A stretch of DNA of 41,895 nt. Source: Deltaproteobacteria bacterium. GTDB taxonomy: Bacteria; Myxococcota_C; UBA6777. The DNA lies in contig PCBK01000183.1 of assembly GCA_002731275.1 (NCBI GenBank), forward strand, positions 1 through 41,895, written 5' to 3'. Below are positions 25,430 to 34,500 of the stretch, piece after piece. The position numbers and the translations under genes were made by a program. The notes beneath the pieces were generated by a model that did no database searches, had not been told where the DNA came from, and was given only the letters and a program-made list of their open reading frames with translations. Numbering within the stretch: position 1 is the stretch's first letter; the number at the start of each line of letters is the position of its first letter.

Positions 25430-27685
25430 CTACTGCAATTGTTTTTGCAGGGCGTCACATCGAAGCAGCCACTCCTTTTTTTTCTGCTTTTTGAAGATAC
25501 TTCGCGCTTGTGTTGTGTACTCCAGGGCCTTTCTCATGTTGTTCTCTTTTTGATGTACTGTGGCGAGAAAGTACAGGCTTTTGGCGTTGTTTTTATTTTT
25601 CTGCAGCGAGGTGAGGAATTGTTTCTTTGCTTGCTCCCATTTCTTGAGCTTTAACAAAATAATTCCTCTTCTTGTGTAGAGACTGGACGCATTTGGGCGA
25701 AGGATGATGGCTTTTGTGAGATTCATGTAAGCTGTCTTCAGTTGCCCCTGTTTTACCTGCGCTTTGGCTTTGCATGCGTAAAGTCCGAAGAACCTTCGTG
25801 ACATGCGAAGGTGTGGGTTTACAGCGCGAATGGCTTTGTTGTACTGTTTGAGCTTTACATAGTTCATACATCGGCAAAGATAGCCGTTTGGTCGTTTTTT
25901 CCATCGTTTTACAAGAGTGTCACACGTCTCCAGTGATTGTTGATACCTCCCCAGTTCTCGTTGTATTTTGGCCTTCATTGCAAATGTTGCGTACCATGAA
26001 CGCATCGCGTTGGCCTTCTCAAGTTGTTCGAGCGCTTTGGTTTTCTGTCCATCTGCATCGTAAAGTGTTGCCAAATTGACATGTGCCATGTACCCACCTC
26101 CATAGCGTAGTGCCTTTTTCGCTGCGTGAATGCCCATCTTGTGTTGTCTCGTTGTGATCGAATATGCCGAAAGGGATGTCCAGCATGATGCTGATTTTTT
26201 ATCGTACTCCAAACCCATACGGATAAGTGCTAGTCCTTTTTGTTGTCTTTGCTTGCTTTTTTGTTTGTAGAAGTAGCGTGTTGCTTCCGAGCAGTTGGAG
26301 AAAGCAAGGTGTGATTGTGTGTACCCTGTAAAGAACCCCAACATGGGAATTGCGATCAAAAAGATGATCCAATTCAGAATGTGCATAGGGCGTGATAAAC
26401 CAGGCGTTTTTACCGGTTTGTACAATTGCATTGGGTGTTGTTGGCTTGTGGTTTGTGAGTGGAAAAATGCATTGCATTTTGTATTGACTCTCTCCGAGGT
26501 GTACGTTTCGCTCAAGGTTTGGATGAGTGGTGTATAAATCTCAAGGAAAATCTCTTTGTTGTGTTCCCCTTGGAAATCGTCGCGCGTTTGTAAGAGGATG
26601 TCCACTAGATGCTCGGCGTGTTGTACGCTACTCTCCAAGTCGCCTACGGAGCGGAAGTATTGTTCCATGTCCTGGTGAAAAAGGAGGTGAGAGCGAGGCG
26701 TTAGTTGATGTTCATTGCTTTGGAAAAACGCTTGTACATCTTGGATGATGGATGGATTTTGACTTCCAACTGCGAGTTTCACTCGCAACAGAAAAGTATC
26801 AATAGACAACGTTGGGTCTTGTCGGAGAGTCGAAAGTTTTTCCTCAGCAGCTACCCATTGTTGCTCTTGAAGCAAGAGTTGGACTCGGAGTAATTCCAAT
26901 CTTCCTTCAGCATGCAATTGTGGGTATTTTTTGGCAAGCTCTTCAGCCTCGCCGAGTTTTCTCTTTGCTTCCTGTGTGTTCGCTTTGTACAACTCTACCA
27001 AAAACTCTGCGATGAGTTTGCTCATGTTAAAACGAGGGTGATCCTTCCAGGTTTTGTTGAGCTTTTGAAGCATCTTTTCCGCATGGAGATATCCTCCAAT
27101 TTCCAGCCAACGTTGTATCTCCTCCAAAGAGCAGTAGTCGGTATGTTCTTTACAGTGCGGTGCGCTTTGCTGTTCGACTTGCTTGTTTTCGATGGCAGGA
27201 GCTATTTTCACCAACTCGGCTTTGGGTTTCAAAAGCAGAAAAATCTTTTCTCCGTCATACATGTACCGAGAGCGGGTGATGGGCCATATCTGGAGCAAGA
27301 ACACGATCATCATCGCAGCACCCAAAAACCATATGAGATCCACTACCCAGAGAGGAGCATTGCCTACCAACTTGTGACTGTACCAAGTCACAAAGAGCAT
27401 AAGCGGTGTGAAAATGATAAATCCCGATGCTAACGGCATAATCGATGTTCGAAAGCTTGTACGGAAAGGTTCTGAGTAAAATGTTCTCCCCAAGTTTATT
27501 CCCAATCCACCAAAAAACTGGACACCTCTCCATCTGAATAGTTTGTACTTGGGACTTCCTAAAGTGACTGACAAAAAACGTACGCCACAAAAAGTCGACA
27601 TGAGATCTCTGCAAATTTCGTACGTCAAGTACGCAAAATAGAAGGTGAGATATGTTGAAAGAATGGATATGACAAGATGGAACAT
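25430..27685 (-). CDS. TPR membrane protein with degenerate site-2-protease-like start
   Basis: The 751-residue product has a first membrane helix followed by YEICRDLMSTFCGVRF and VTLGSPKYKLFRWRG. This aligns by eye with the HExGH-x8-GVxV...LGFGPxLFxxxWRG start of M50 site-2 proteases, but the HExxH zinc motif is replaced by YEICR (22-26), so it should be inactive. Two more helices lie near 85-135. Helical repeats (about 185-390) look like TPRs, another membrane helix lies at about 432-452, and the rest (about 470-750) is clearly TPR. I infer a membrane scaffold. GGGGGAG precedes the ATG by about 6 bases. It converges on the C2-repeat gene with 33 bases between stops. Confidence 0.8.
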   Translation of the reverse strand: MFHLVISILSTYLTFYFAYLTYEICRDLMSTFCGVRFLSVTLGSPKYKLFRWRGVQFFGGLGINLGRTFYSEPFRTSFRTSIMPLASGFIIFTPLMLFVTWYSHKLVGNAPLWVVDLIWFLGAAMMIVFLLQIWPITRSRYMYDGEKIFLLLKPKAELVKIAPAIENKQVEQQSAPHCKEHTDYCSLEEIQRWLEIGGYLHAEKMLQKLNKTWKDHPRFNMSKLIAEFLVELYKANTQEAKRKLGEAEELAKKYPQLHAEGRLELLRVQLLLQEQQWVAAEEKLSTLRQDPTLSIDTFLLRVKLAVGSQNPSIIQDVQAFFQSNEHQLTPRSHLLFHQDMEQYFRSVGDLESSVQHAEHLVDILLQTRDDFQGEHNKEIFLEIYTPLIQTLSETYTSERVNTKCNAFFHSQTTSQQHPMQLYKPVKTPGLSRPMHILNWIIFLIAIPMLGFFTGYTQSHLAFSNCSEATRYFYKQKSKQRQQKGLALIRMGLEYDKKSASCWTSLSAYSITTRQHKMGIHAAKKALRYGGGYMAHVNLATLYDADGQKTKALEQLEKANAMRSWYATFAMKAKIQRELGRYQQSLETCDTLVKRWKKRPNGYLCRCMNYVKLKQYNKAIRAVNPHLRMSRRFFGLYACKAKAQVKQGQLKTAYMNLTKAIILRPNASSLYTRRGIILLKLKKWEQAKKQFLTSLQKNKNNAKSLYFLATVHQKENNMRKALEYTTQARSIFKKQKKKEWLLRCDALQKQLQ

Positions 27686-27900
27686 TGCAACTCCCCCTAA
27701 GTCTGTTGTTTTTGATATATGAATTGTGTTATCACATCAATATCAGATTTGCAAATGTCTTGTTGTTCGGGGTTATTTGGGGAAAAAGTCTCTCTTTCGC
27801 ACTTCGCCCTGAAAGTGATGTGCCTCTTTCGTTTTATCTCAAGATCAGTTATGACAAAAAGGAAGCAAATCGTATCACCCATGTTTGGAGGTCAATGCAG

Positions 27901-28119
27901 ATGAGATCGAGTGAACGTTCTATGGCTGTCGCGCAAATTGTCAGTGCTATCCTGGCGAAATCAGGTGTCCCCCCAACAAACTCCGCAGGACGTCCTGCTG
28001 GAGATGCTGAAGGCTTTAAAATGTCCCTCGAAGATGGAAAAGTCCATCTGCTCGATCCCAAAGGGAACAAGATGCTTCTGGAAGAACTCTTTCAGTATGT
28101 GGATCGATATCTTCCGTAA
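27901..28119 (+). CDS. Small protein of 72 residues, unknown function
   Basis: I start this at ATG 27901 because GGAGG (27887-27891) lies 9 bases before it; the ATG at 27895 is too close to that site, and the longer frame back to 27685 overlaps the divergent gene start and reads like non-coding sequence. The product is acidic-basic mixed and soluble, with a helical first half (AQIVSAILAK), a GRPAGDAEG turn, and a C-terminal strand-helix part ending in LFQYVDRYLP. I do not recognise it. It converges on the superoxide dismutase gene with 84 bases between stops, and the 215-base gap upstream shows no other feature. Confidence 0.6.
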   Translation: MRSSERSMAVAQIVSAILAKSGVPPTNSAGRPAGDAEGFKMSLEDGKVHLLDPKGNKMLLEELFQYVDRYLP

Positions 28120-28203
28120 CTTGTTCGTTCGGTATGACGGGGATAGTTGTTAAAAAGGGTTTTGGATCAGAGAGGATAGGGGGAGGGGAATGTGTGGGGG
28201 AGA

Positions 28204-28815
28204 TTACTTCTTAGCTGCAGCAAAGTTTTCTGCAACGACGTCCCATCTGACGAGATTCCACCAGTTGGTCAAGTAGTCACCACGACCTGGGCCGTACTTT
28301 TTGTAGTATGCGTGCTCCCAAACATCGACACCGAGGAGGGGAGTATGACCTTGCATCAAAGGTGAGTCTTGGTTCGCTGTACCGTAAACCTGAAGGTTTC
28401 CGTCGCCATCGAGTGCCAACCAACCCCAGCCAGAACCAAATTGTGTCGCTGCTGCGTTTTGGAATTTGGCTTTGAACTCATCAAAGCTTCCGAATGCTGC
28501 GTTGATCGCGTCAGCAAGTGCACCTTCAGGAGCGCCACCAGCGTTGGGACCCATGACTTTCCAAAAGAGGTCGTGGTTTGCGTATCCGCCACCGTTGTTG
28601 CGAACTGCGCCTTGGATGCTTGCGTCGAGTGCGTTGACGTTACCAAGGATCTCTTCGACTGATTTTCCTTCCCATTCGGTTCCTTCAATCGCCGCATTGA
28701 ATTTCTTTGTGTAACCTGCATGGTGTTTGCCGTGGTGCAAACGCATGGTTTCTTCGTCAATGTGGGGCTCAAGTGCGTTATAGTCGTAGGGAAGTTCGGG
28801 AAGTGTAAAAGCCAT
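28204..28815 (-). CDS. sodA: Superoxide dismutase, Fe/Mn family, manganese-type residues
   Basis: This 203-residue cytoplasmic enzyme converts superoxide to peroxide and oxygen. The metal ligands are visible: His27 in LHHGKHH, the His of [10 protein letters not shown], and the Asp and His of DVWEHAYY. Two positions that separate metal types, Gly in NNGGGYANH and Gln in ANQDSPL, match the manganese enzyme of E. coli (SodA) rather than the iron one; a cambialistic enzyme is possible. ATG at 28815 has GAGGAG 6 bases upstream; the frame is open to 28830. A well-matched promoter lies 91 bases upstream. Confidence 0.95.
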   Translation of the reverse strand: MAFTLPELPYDYNALEPHIDEETMRLHHGKHHAGYTKKFNAAIEGTEWEGKSVEEILGNVNALDASIQGAVRNNGGGYANHDLFWKVMGPNAGGAPEGALADAINAAFGSFDEFKAKFQNAAATQFGSGWGWLALDGDGNLQVYGTANQDSPLMQGHTPLLGVDVWEHAYYKKYGPGRGDYLTNWWNLVRWDVVAENFAAAKK

Positions 28816-28905
28816 GATTGCTCCTCTCAATTGGATTGAAAGTTGATTTTTTTTGACGGATATAGACAGACAGCCATACCCGATTCTTCGAATAGACTCA
28901 ACACA

Positions 28906-28933
28906 ATCATAGCCCCCAAACGTCAGAAGTCAA
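28906..28933 (-). promoter_or_regulatory. Candidate sigma-70 promoter for superoxide dismutase
   Basis: Read on the minus strand, TTGACT (28933-28928) and TATGAT (28911-28906) are 16 bases apart. Transcription would begin near 28899 and give a leader of about 84 bases. This is the best promoter match in the window. The rest of the 250-base gap up to 29065 is AT-rich with no other clear feature. Confidence 0.55.
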
Positions 28934-29065
28934 CCCTTTTTGTGATATTTTTTACTAAAATGGTAGGGAATAGGTGCGCGTATATATGAAGACCGTCAAT
29001 AGGGGATTTTTAGGTATAAGGGGATGAGGTGTTTTGAGGGTTATGAGGTTGAATCGAGGAGGGGG

Positions 29066-31111
29066 TTATCGTGGAGAGGCTGCGATATTTCCGCCATCGA
29101 CTGTGACTGTTGCGGCGGTTGTTTTTGTCGCGAGGGCGAGGTTGAGGAACTCTTGTGCGACGTCTCTTGCTGTCACTTCGGCTTTGAGGAGGTTCGACCT
29201 AAAGTACGCAGAAGGTTCGAGTCCTCGCGCGGCTGCGCGTTCCTTGACGAAGTCCTCTGTGAAGAGCCCTGTCTTGATACGGTCGGCGTTGATCGCGTTG
29301 GAGCGGATGCCGTGTGGACCACCTTCGATCGCGTATTGCTTCATCAGCGCGAGTGATGCGGCTTTTGGCAACGCATAGGGACCAAATTGTGCACCTGGGT
29401 TGAACGCTGCTTTGGAGACGTTGAAGACGAGCGCGCCACCGACTCCTTGTGCTTTCATGATCTTGGTGGCTTCTGAGGCGACGTATTGGTGGGAGAAGAA
29501 GTTGAGCGCAAAACTCTTCTCTAGCAATTCGTTGGGGCACGTGTCGATGGGTGCTTGGAAGGCTTTCCCTGCGTTGGAGATCACGTAGTCGACACCGCCA
29601 TAAGCTGCGATGACCTGTCCGAAGGATTGTGCGATCGCCTCTGGTGAGGTGACATCGACCACTTGGCCGTCTGCGACGATGCCTTTGCTACGAAAATCGG
29701 CGATGGTTTTGTCGAGGGCTTCCTGGTTGATGTCGACGAGGTAGAGGAGGGAACCTTTTTCACCAAAGAGCTCTGCACATGCCTGTCCAATTCCAGAGGC
29801 AGCACCTGTAACGTATGTTACGCGACCTTCGAGCTGAGGGGCCTTCTTTTTGCCGAGCTTGGCCTGCTCAAGGGACCAATATTCCATATCGAAGAGGTCT
29901 GCTGTTGAGACTGGGTAATAAGAGCCAATCGCCATCGCATCTTGAATGACTTCAACAGTGTGCTCGTACAGGTCTGCAGCGATCTTCGCGGCTTTCATGT
30001 TTGTCGCGACAGAGACGAGTCCGACACCCTGAATCAAGAATACACGTGGCATTCTATCGAGCTCGATTTTGATCCCACCGCAGCGTTCATTTTGTGCCGT
30101 GAAGTACGTGTGATACGAAGCACAATAGTCATCAATCGCTTCTTCGACGTGTTTACGAAGGGCGTCTTTATCCGAGCTATCTGTGGCTTTCAACAACAGT
30201 GGGCTGGGCTTTGTACGGATCACGTGGTCAGGTGTGAGGGTTCCACGTTGACTCCATTCTTCGACCTCTTTGGAGTTGGCAAAGGCGAGCGCTGCATCAG
30301 ATACGCGGTGGTGGAGAATCCAAGGTTTTCCGGTTTTTTGCTCGTAGATACCACGAATCATCGGGAAGATGTCGTTTTCCGCGCCTTCCCATGTGCCATC
30401 GAAGGCAGGTGTCAGCGGTTTGCGTGTGGCTTTTGCGATGTACTCTTCCGCTTTGGTCACGGCTTCGATGTGTGCGTCGTAGCTTTCTTTTGCGGTCTTT
30501 CCAAAGGTAAAGAGTCCGTGCTGAAGCAACAATAAACCCTTGACGTTAGGGTTGGCTTCGTAGACTTCGGCGGCTTTCTTGGAGAGCGCAAAGCCAGGCA
30601 TGATGTATTCGACAATCCCGAATGTATCGCCATAAATCTCTTTGCAGATTTCGACTGCATTTTCCTGGTCGACGATGGTCAGGATGGCGTCAGAGTGGGA
30701 GTGATCGACAAATTTATGGGGAAGAAATGCGTGCAACAGCGTCTCAACAGAGGGGTTGGGCGCTTTATGGTCGAGCATGTGTGTGCGCAGTTCGTTGACC
30801 ATGTGTTCATCTGAGAGGGAGGGGAGCTGTCGGAGTTTTCGGCAGTGTTCGAGGTCGACACATGGAAACCCTGGAGGTTCGATGGTGCTGAGATCCCAGC
30901 CGCTCCCTTTGACCGCGATCACTTCGACATCTTCGCCAAGTTGATTTTTTACGACCGTTTTGACTGAGGTGTTTCCACCGCCGTGCATGACGAGCTGGGA
31001 CTCGCGTCCGATGAGCTGTGATGTGTAGACGCGCAGGGCGATGTCTTCAGGGATGTCGTTGTACTGATCGATGACCGCTTTGACATCTTGATCGGACCAA
31101 TTGTTTTTCAT
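29066..31111 (-). CDS. Bifunctional class II aldolase / short-chain dehydrogenase
   Basis: The 681-residue cytoplasmic product fuses a class II aldolase (about 15-400) to an SDR oxidoreductase (about 425-680), as in the RhaD-type rhamnulose-1-phosphate aldolase/alcohol dehydrogenase family. The aldolase has GGGNTSVK, the zinc-binding HSH in VDHSHSDA and a further His in QHGLF. The SDR has the NAD(P) motif VTGAASGIGQA, SNAG, the catalytic Ser and YxxxK (YALPK). The likely reactions are cleavage of a deoxysugar-phosphate to lactaldehyde and DHAP and redox conversion of the aldehyde; the exact sugar is uncertain. GGAG precedes the ATG by 6 bases. It follows the BMC shell gene after 48 bases, so they probably form an operon. 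Confidence 0.92.
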   Translation of the reverse strand: MKNNWSDQDVKAVIDQYNDIPEDIALRVYTSQLIGRESQLVMHGGGNTSVKTVVKNQLGEDVEVIAVKGSGWDLSTIEPPGFPCVDLEHCRKLRQLPSLSDEHMVNELRTHMLDHKAPNPSVETLLHAFLPHKFVDHSHSDAILTIVDQENAVEICKEIYGDTFGIVEYIMPGFALSKKAAEVYEANPNVKGLLLLQHGLFTFGKTAKESYDAHIEAVTKAEEYIAKATRKPLTPAFDGTWEGAENDIFPMIRGIYEQKTGKPWILHHRVSDAALAFANSKEVEEWSQRGTLTPDHVIRTKPSPLLLKATDSSDKDALRKHVEEAIDDYCASYHTYFTAQNERCGGIKIELDRMPRVFLIQGVGLVSVATNMKAAKIAADLYEHTVEVIQDAMAIGSYYPVSTADLFDMEYWSLEQAKLGKKKAPQLEGRVTYVTGAASGIGQACAELFGEKGSLLYLVDINQEALDKTIADFRSKGIVADGQVVDVTSPEAIAQSFGQVIAAYGGVDYVISNAGKAFQAPIDTCPNELLEKSFALNFFSHQYVASEATKIMKAQGVGGALVFNVSKAAFNPGAQFGPYALPKAASLALMKQYAIEGGPHGIRSNAINADRIKTGLFTEDFVKERAAARGLEPSAYFRSNLLKAEVTARDVAQEFLNLALATKTTAATVTVDGGNIAASPR

Positions 31112-31159
31112 GCTTCACTCCGTTTTCTCTGATCTATGGGAGACCGTTTCAGGGCTCAT

Positions 31160-31444
31160 TTACAAGCGCGAGGTTGATTGTTTCATGTGTTCAAAGAGGG
31201 CGGGGTGAGCGTTGTCAATGACATGTAATGAGAGCACTTCACCCACTTTCTCTGCGGCTTGGACACCGAGCTCTATCGCGTCTTTGACCGCACGTAACTC
31301 TCCGCTCACCAAGACCGTGACACATCCTCCCCCTGTTTTTTCGATGGAGATGAATTGTACCGTCGCCAGCTTTAACATGACGTCGGCAGCTTCGAGGATC
31401 GCGGGGAAACTCATACACTCAATCATACCCAATGCTTCTGCCAT
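31160..31444 (-). CDS. Bacterial microcompartment shell protein (BMC-H)
   Basis: This 94-residue protein is a single-domain BMC protein of the PduA/CcmK/EutM kind, which form hexameric tiles of microcompartment shells. It shows the family order: EALGMIE at the start, a helix with AADVMLK, EKTGGGCVTVLVSG across the pore region, a helix AVKDAIELGVQAAEKVGE, and a final LSLHVI strand. ATG 31444 has GGAG 6 bases upstream and fits the family start; GTG 31456 is an alternative. No vertex protein, trimeric shell protein or second shell gene is in the window. It lies 48 bases upstream of the aldolase/dehydrogenase gene. Confidence 0.93.
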   Translation of the reverse strand: MAEALGMIECMSFPAILEAADVMLKLATVQFISIEKTGGGCVTVLVSGELRAVKDAIELGVQAAEKVGEVLSLHVIDNAHPALFEHMKQSTSRL

Positions 31445-31526
31445 TGCTTGCTCCACTCCTTCATTCTGGGAAGCTTACGAACTTCCCCTATTTGGAAAGC
31501 CACCTTAGGCAGATGCGCTCCTCTTG

Positions 31527-34500
31527 TCAAGACTGTATGATCTTCGCAAACAGATCTCTCAGTACACGAGGAATTCGATCTCCAAGCACGGAGGAAAATT
31601 CCTTCCAGAGGGTTGAGATCAGCCAATCGCTGAGCTCCGTGATGTTTTGTAATTGCTCAACGACTTGCATCAAAAATCGCCTCATCTCCTGTAGAGGCAT
31701 GGTCGCGACCTCTTGGACGAGCTGCTTGATCACCCCCTGACATGCGTTTGTATTGCCTATTCGTGCGAAGGCCAGGAGTGCTTCGAGGAGTGCACTCAAT
31801 CGCTCGGCTCTGTAATCGGGGTGAAGCTCATACAGGTCAGCGAGCGCTTGATAGCTCAATGCGATGCCAAACTCCGAATGGAGCTTGTCGCGGTTGAGTT
31901 TGAGGGCGCGCATAAATTGCTGTTTGGACTCGGTCCAATCATTTGTCTCTGGCTGTTCGTCCGTTCCCTTGAGCTTTGCGCTCTCCATATAAACAGAACC
32001 CAGCCCTGAGTAAGACATCGCCATCCCCAGATAATCGCTCAACATTCGTTTGGCGCGTATGGAGCCTTTAAAGTATTCGATGGCCTGGGCAAATTCTTGT
32101 TGTTTTTGTGATGTTTGGTCGTTGATGTTCGCGAGTCCAAACAAGATCCTCGCGAGGTTATCGTTGATCTGCGCGAGTAACTCTGTCTGTTCACCTGTTT
32201 TGCACTTGATCGCGATGGACAATCCTTCTTCGCCAGCCGTACGAGCTGCCTGGAGAAGCTGTCTCTTTTGTGATGGAGGCATATCTTTTTGGGTCTCGAC
32301 CTTACGTCTCTGTAAGGAGCTTTGTAAGTGTCGGATCCATGCATCATTCAGATCGTCGCGTGTTTCGCGTACACCGAGCGACCAGGCTTGAGAGAGAGTC
32401 TCTTCGGCTTCTTCGAGGTGATTGGTGTCCAGCTCGTACAACGCTTGAAAGCGAAGCACCCTCGCTTGTTGCAACTTCGAATCTTGTTGGTCTCGAAGCA
32501 TCTCGTAGGTCTTTTGGTACAGCGCTCGGCCTTGTTGGTACTCTTTCTTGCCGAGCTGACCACCTGATTGCTGTGCGAGCAACTGGCGTTTGTTGTCAGC
32601 TCGTTCCAGCAACAACTCTGTGTACAGCGATGGGAAATGTGGCAGCTGTTTGGCAAATTGCTCCTGATCGAGGACCATACCGAATAAAGCCTCGACCTCC
32701 TGGTAAAGTCCTCTTCTTCTGTAGGTCTGTCCAAGTTCCTGTAAGAGCTCCAGGTCATTTCCAGAGATCTCTTTGAAAACAATACTCAGCAAGTGATTGG
32801 AGCGCGTAACCTGTCTCGGATCGAGATGGAGGAATGCGTGCAACAGGATGTGGCGATTTCGTCTACCAAGGCCTTCACTTCGGTCATTAAAATCCGCGAC
32901 AAGCTGGGCTTGGTGTGTCTCGATGGAGCGCAATAAGTACAAACTTAACGCACCAGAGAGAGCCTTGAAGTGCTCGCTTTTGGAGGAGAGCGCTAACAAC
33001 CACTGCACTTGATCGGTCTGGAAGAGCGGGGTTTCTTCGCTTTGTTGTGGTTGGGAGGTGAGGGACCACAGGTCTTGGAACAACAAATATTCTTGGAGTT
33101 GAGGTGAGGTAAAGGTCACATGTCTCACCGGTCTCGCGTCTTGGTGCTCTTTGTGTTTTGGCAGTCGCCATCGGCGGATGAGTAGTCCACGTGCTCGTAA
33201 GTCATCGTAAATTCGTGTGCCGTACTTAAAGGGCTCTACGTATTCGATAAGCTCGGGATCTTCTAATAGTTGTGATTCTTCGAGCAGTGGATCTGATTCC
33301 CACTTGTCTGGAGTTTCCGTCGTGTGTTCTTGTCCGTACAGCATTTTTTGAGCGAGTGATTGCATGCACTCGCGCTCTGGCTGTGTGAATTGCTCCAGGT
33401 AGGAGGACATCAGCTCCATCAATTGCAGATCTTCGGGGAGTTCTTTTTGGTGGAATGTCTCCATAATGACAGGAAGCAACGTCGGCGCAGCGAGGAGCGT
33501 GCGTGTCATGCCATATCGTTCGATGTCACGTGTGCTCGCTCTGTTGGGTCGATATCTCGGAGAACCGCTGGTGTCAGTGTACTGGTAATAGCGTTGGTAT
33601 GCGCGCTCAACCTCTGTTTTGTCCTCTGGGACGCCAGGGGTTTTCTCATCCAGGAACTCTGTAAGCTCCATCGCGACGCCGTGGACACCTCTCTCTCTGT
33701 AAAACATCTCCTCAGACGGGGAGAACCGACCTTGCACGACAAAAGGCGAGAGAACTGGGTGTTCTATGTTGTTTTCCAGGTAACTTTTGCGAACAGAGAG
33801 GATAAATTTACAGTGGAGGTGCGTCGCTCGGGCTCGACTTGCGAGTGTTAGGGCATCTGCGAGTAACTCCACTCCTTTTGGGTGCTCGTGGAAGCCATCG
33901 AGATAGAAGGTGAGAGGTGATGCAAGCTCAACATCTGCAAATAGAGGCTGTATCGCTTGCATCACCTCTTCTAAACGCTTCTGTGGTGAGGACGCAGACA
34001 ATGCCTCGTCGAGCTCAAGCTGTAACTCGTGGGTGAGCCAATCTGCGAGTGTTGCGTCGGGATGAAGCAAACCTGCGTCCATAAACAGCGTGATCTGGCC
34101 TTCGTGTTCGCCGGATTGTTGTCTCCGTGCGTGTCTGAGCATGAGCGTGGTGTGTCCAACACCGTCAGACCCTGCAAGAAGGAAGATGCTCGGTGATTCT
34201 GCGAGTTTGTGGCGGTCTTGCTCCAAAAAGTTGTCGAGCTTGTACTCCATGTCTCTCTTGATCATGAGTGGATCTTGCTCGCGCAGACGGCTTCTTGCAA
34301 AGACTTGTCTGAAGCTGGCTTTGGAGCGTTCGATGAGATAGGAAAAGTCGAGCTTCGAGAGTGTTCTGTGTTCAAGTTGTGTCGCGAGTCGTGAGAGTTG
34401 TTGCTCCCACTCTGCGCCAGGACCGAGTCGTTCATGTGAGCGCCAGTATCCTCTCTCGTCGTTTGGTCCGAGGCGGCGCATATGAAGTTGTATCGAGCGG

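Noticed and set aside
27685-27900. N-terminal extension of the 72-residue protein to 144 residues
   Set aside because: It would overlap the first codon of the divergent TPR gene, has no ribosome site, and the GGAGG before 27901 gives a better start.
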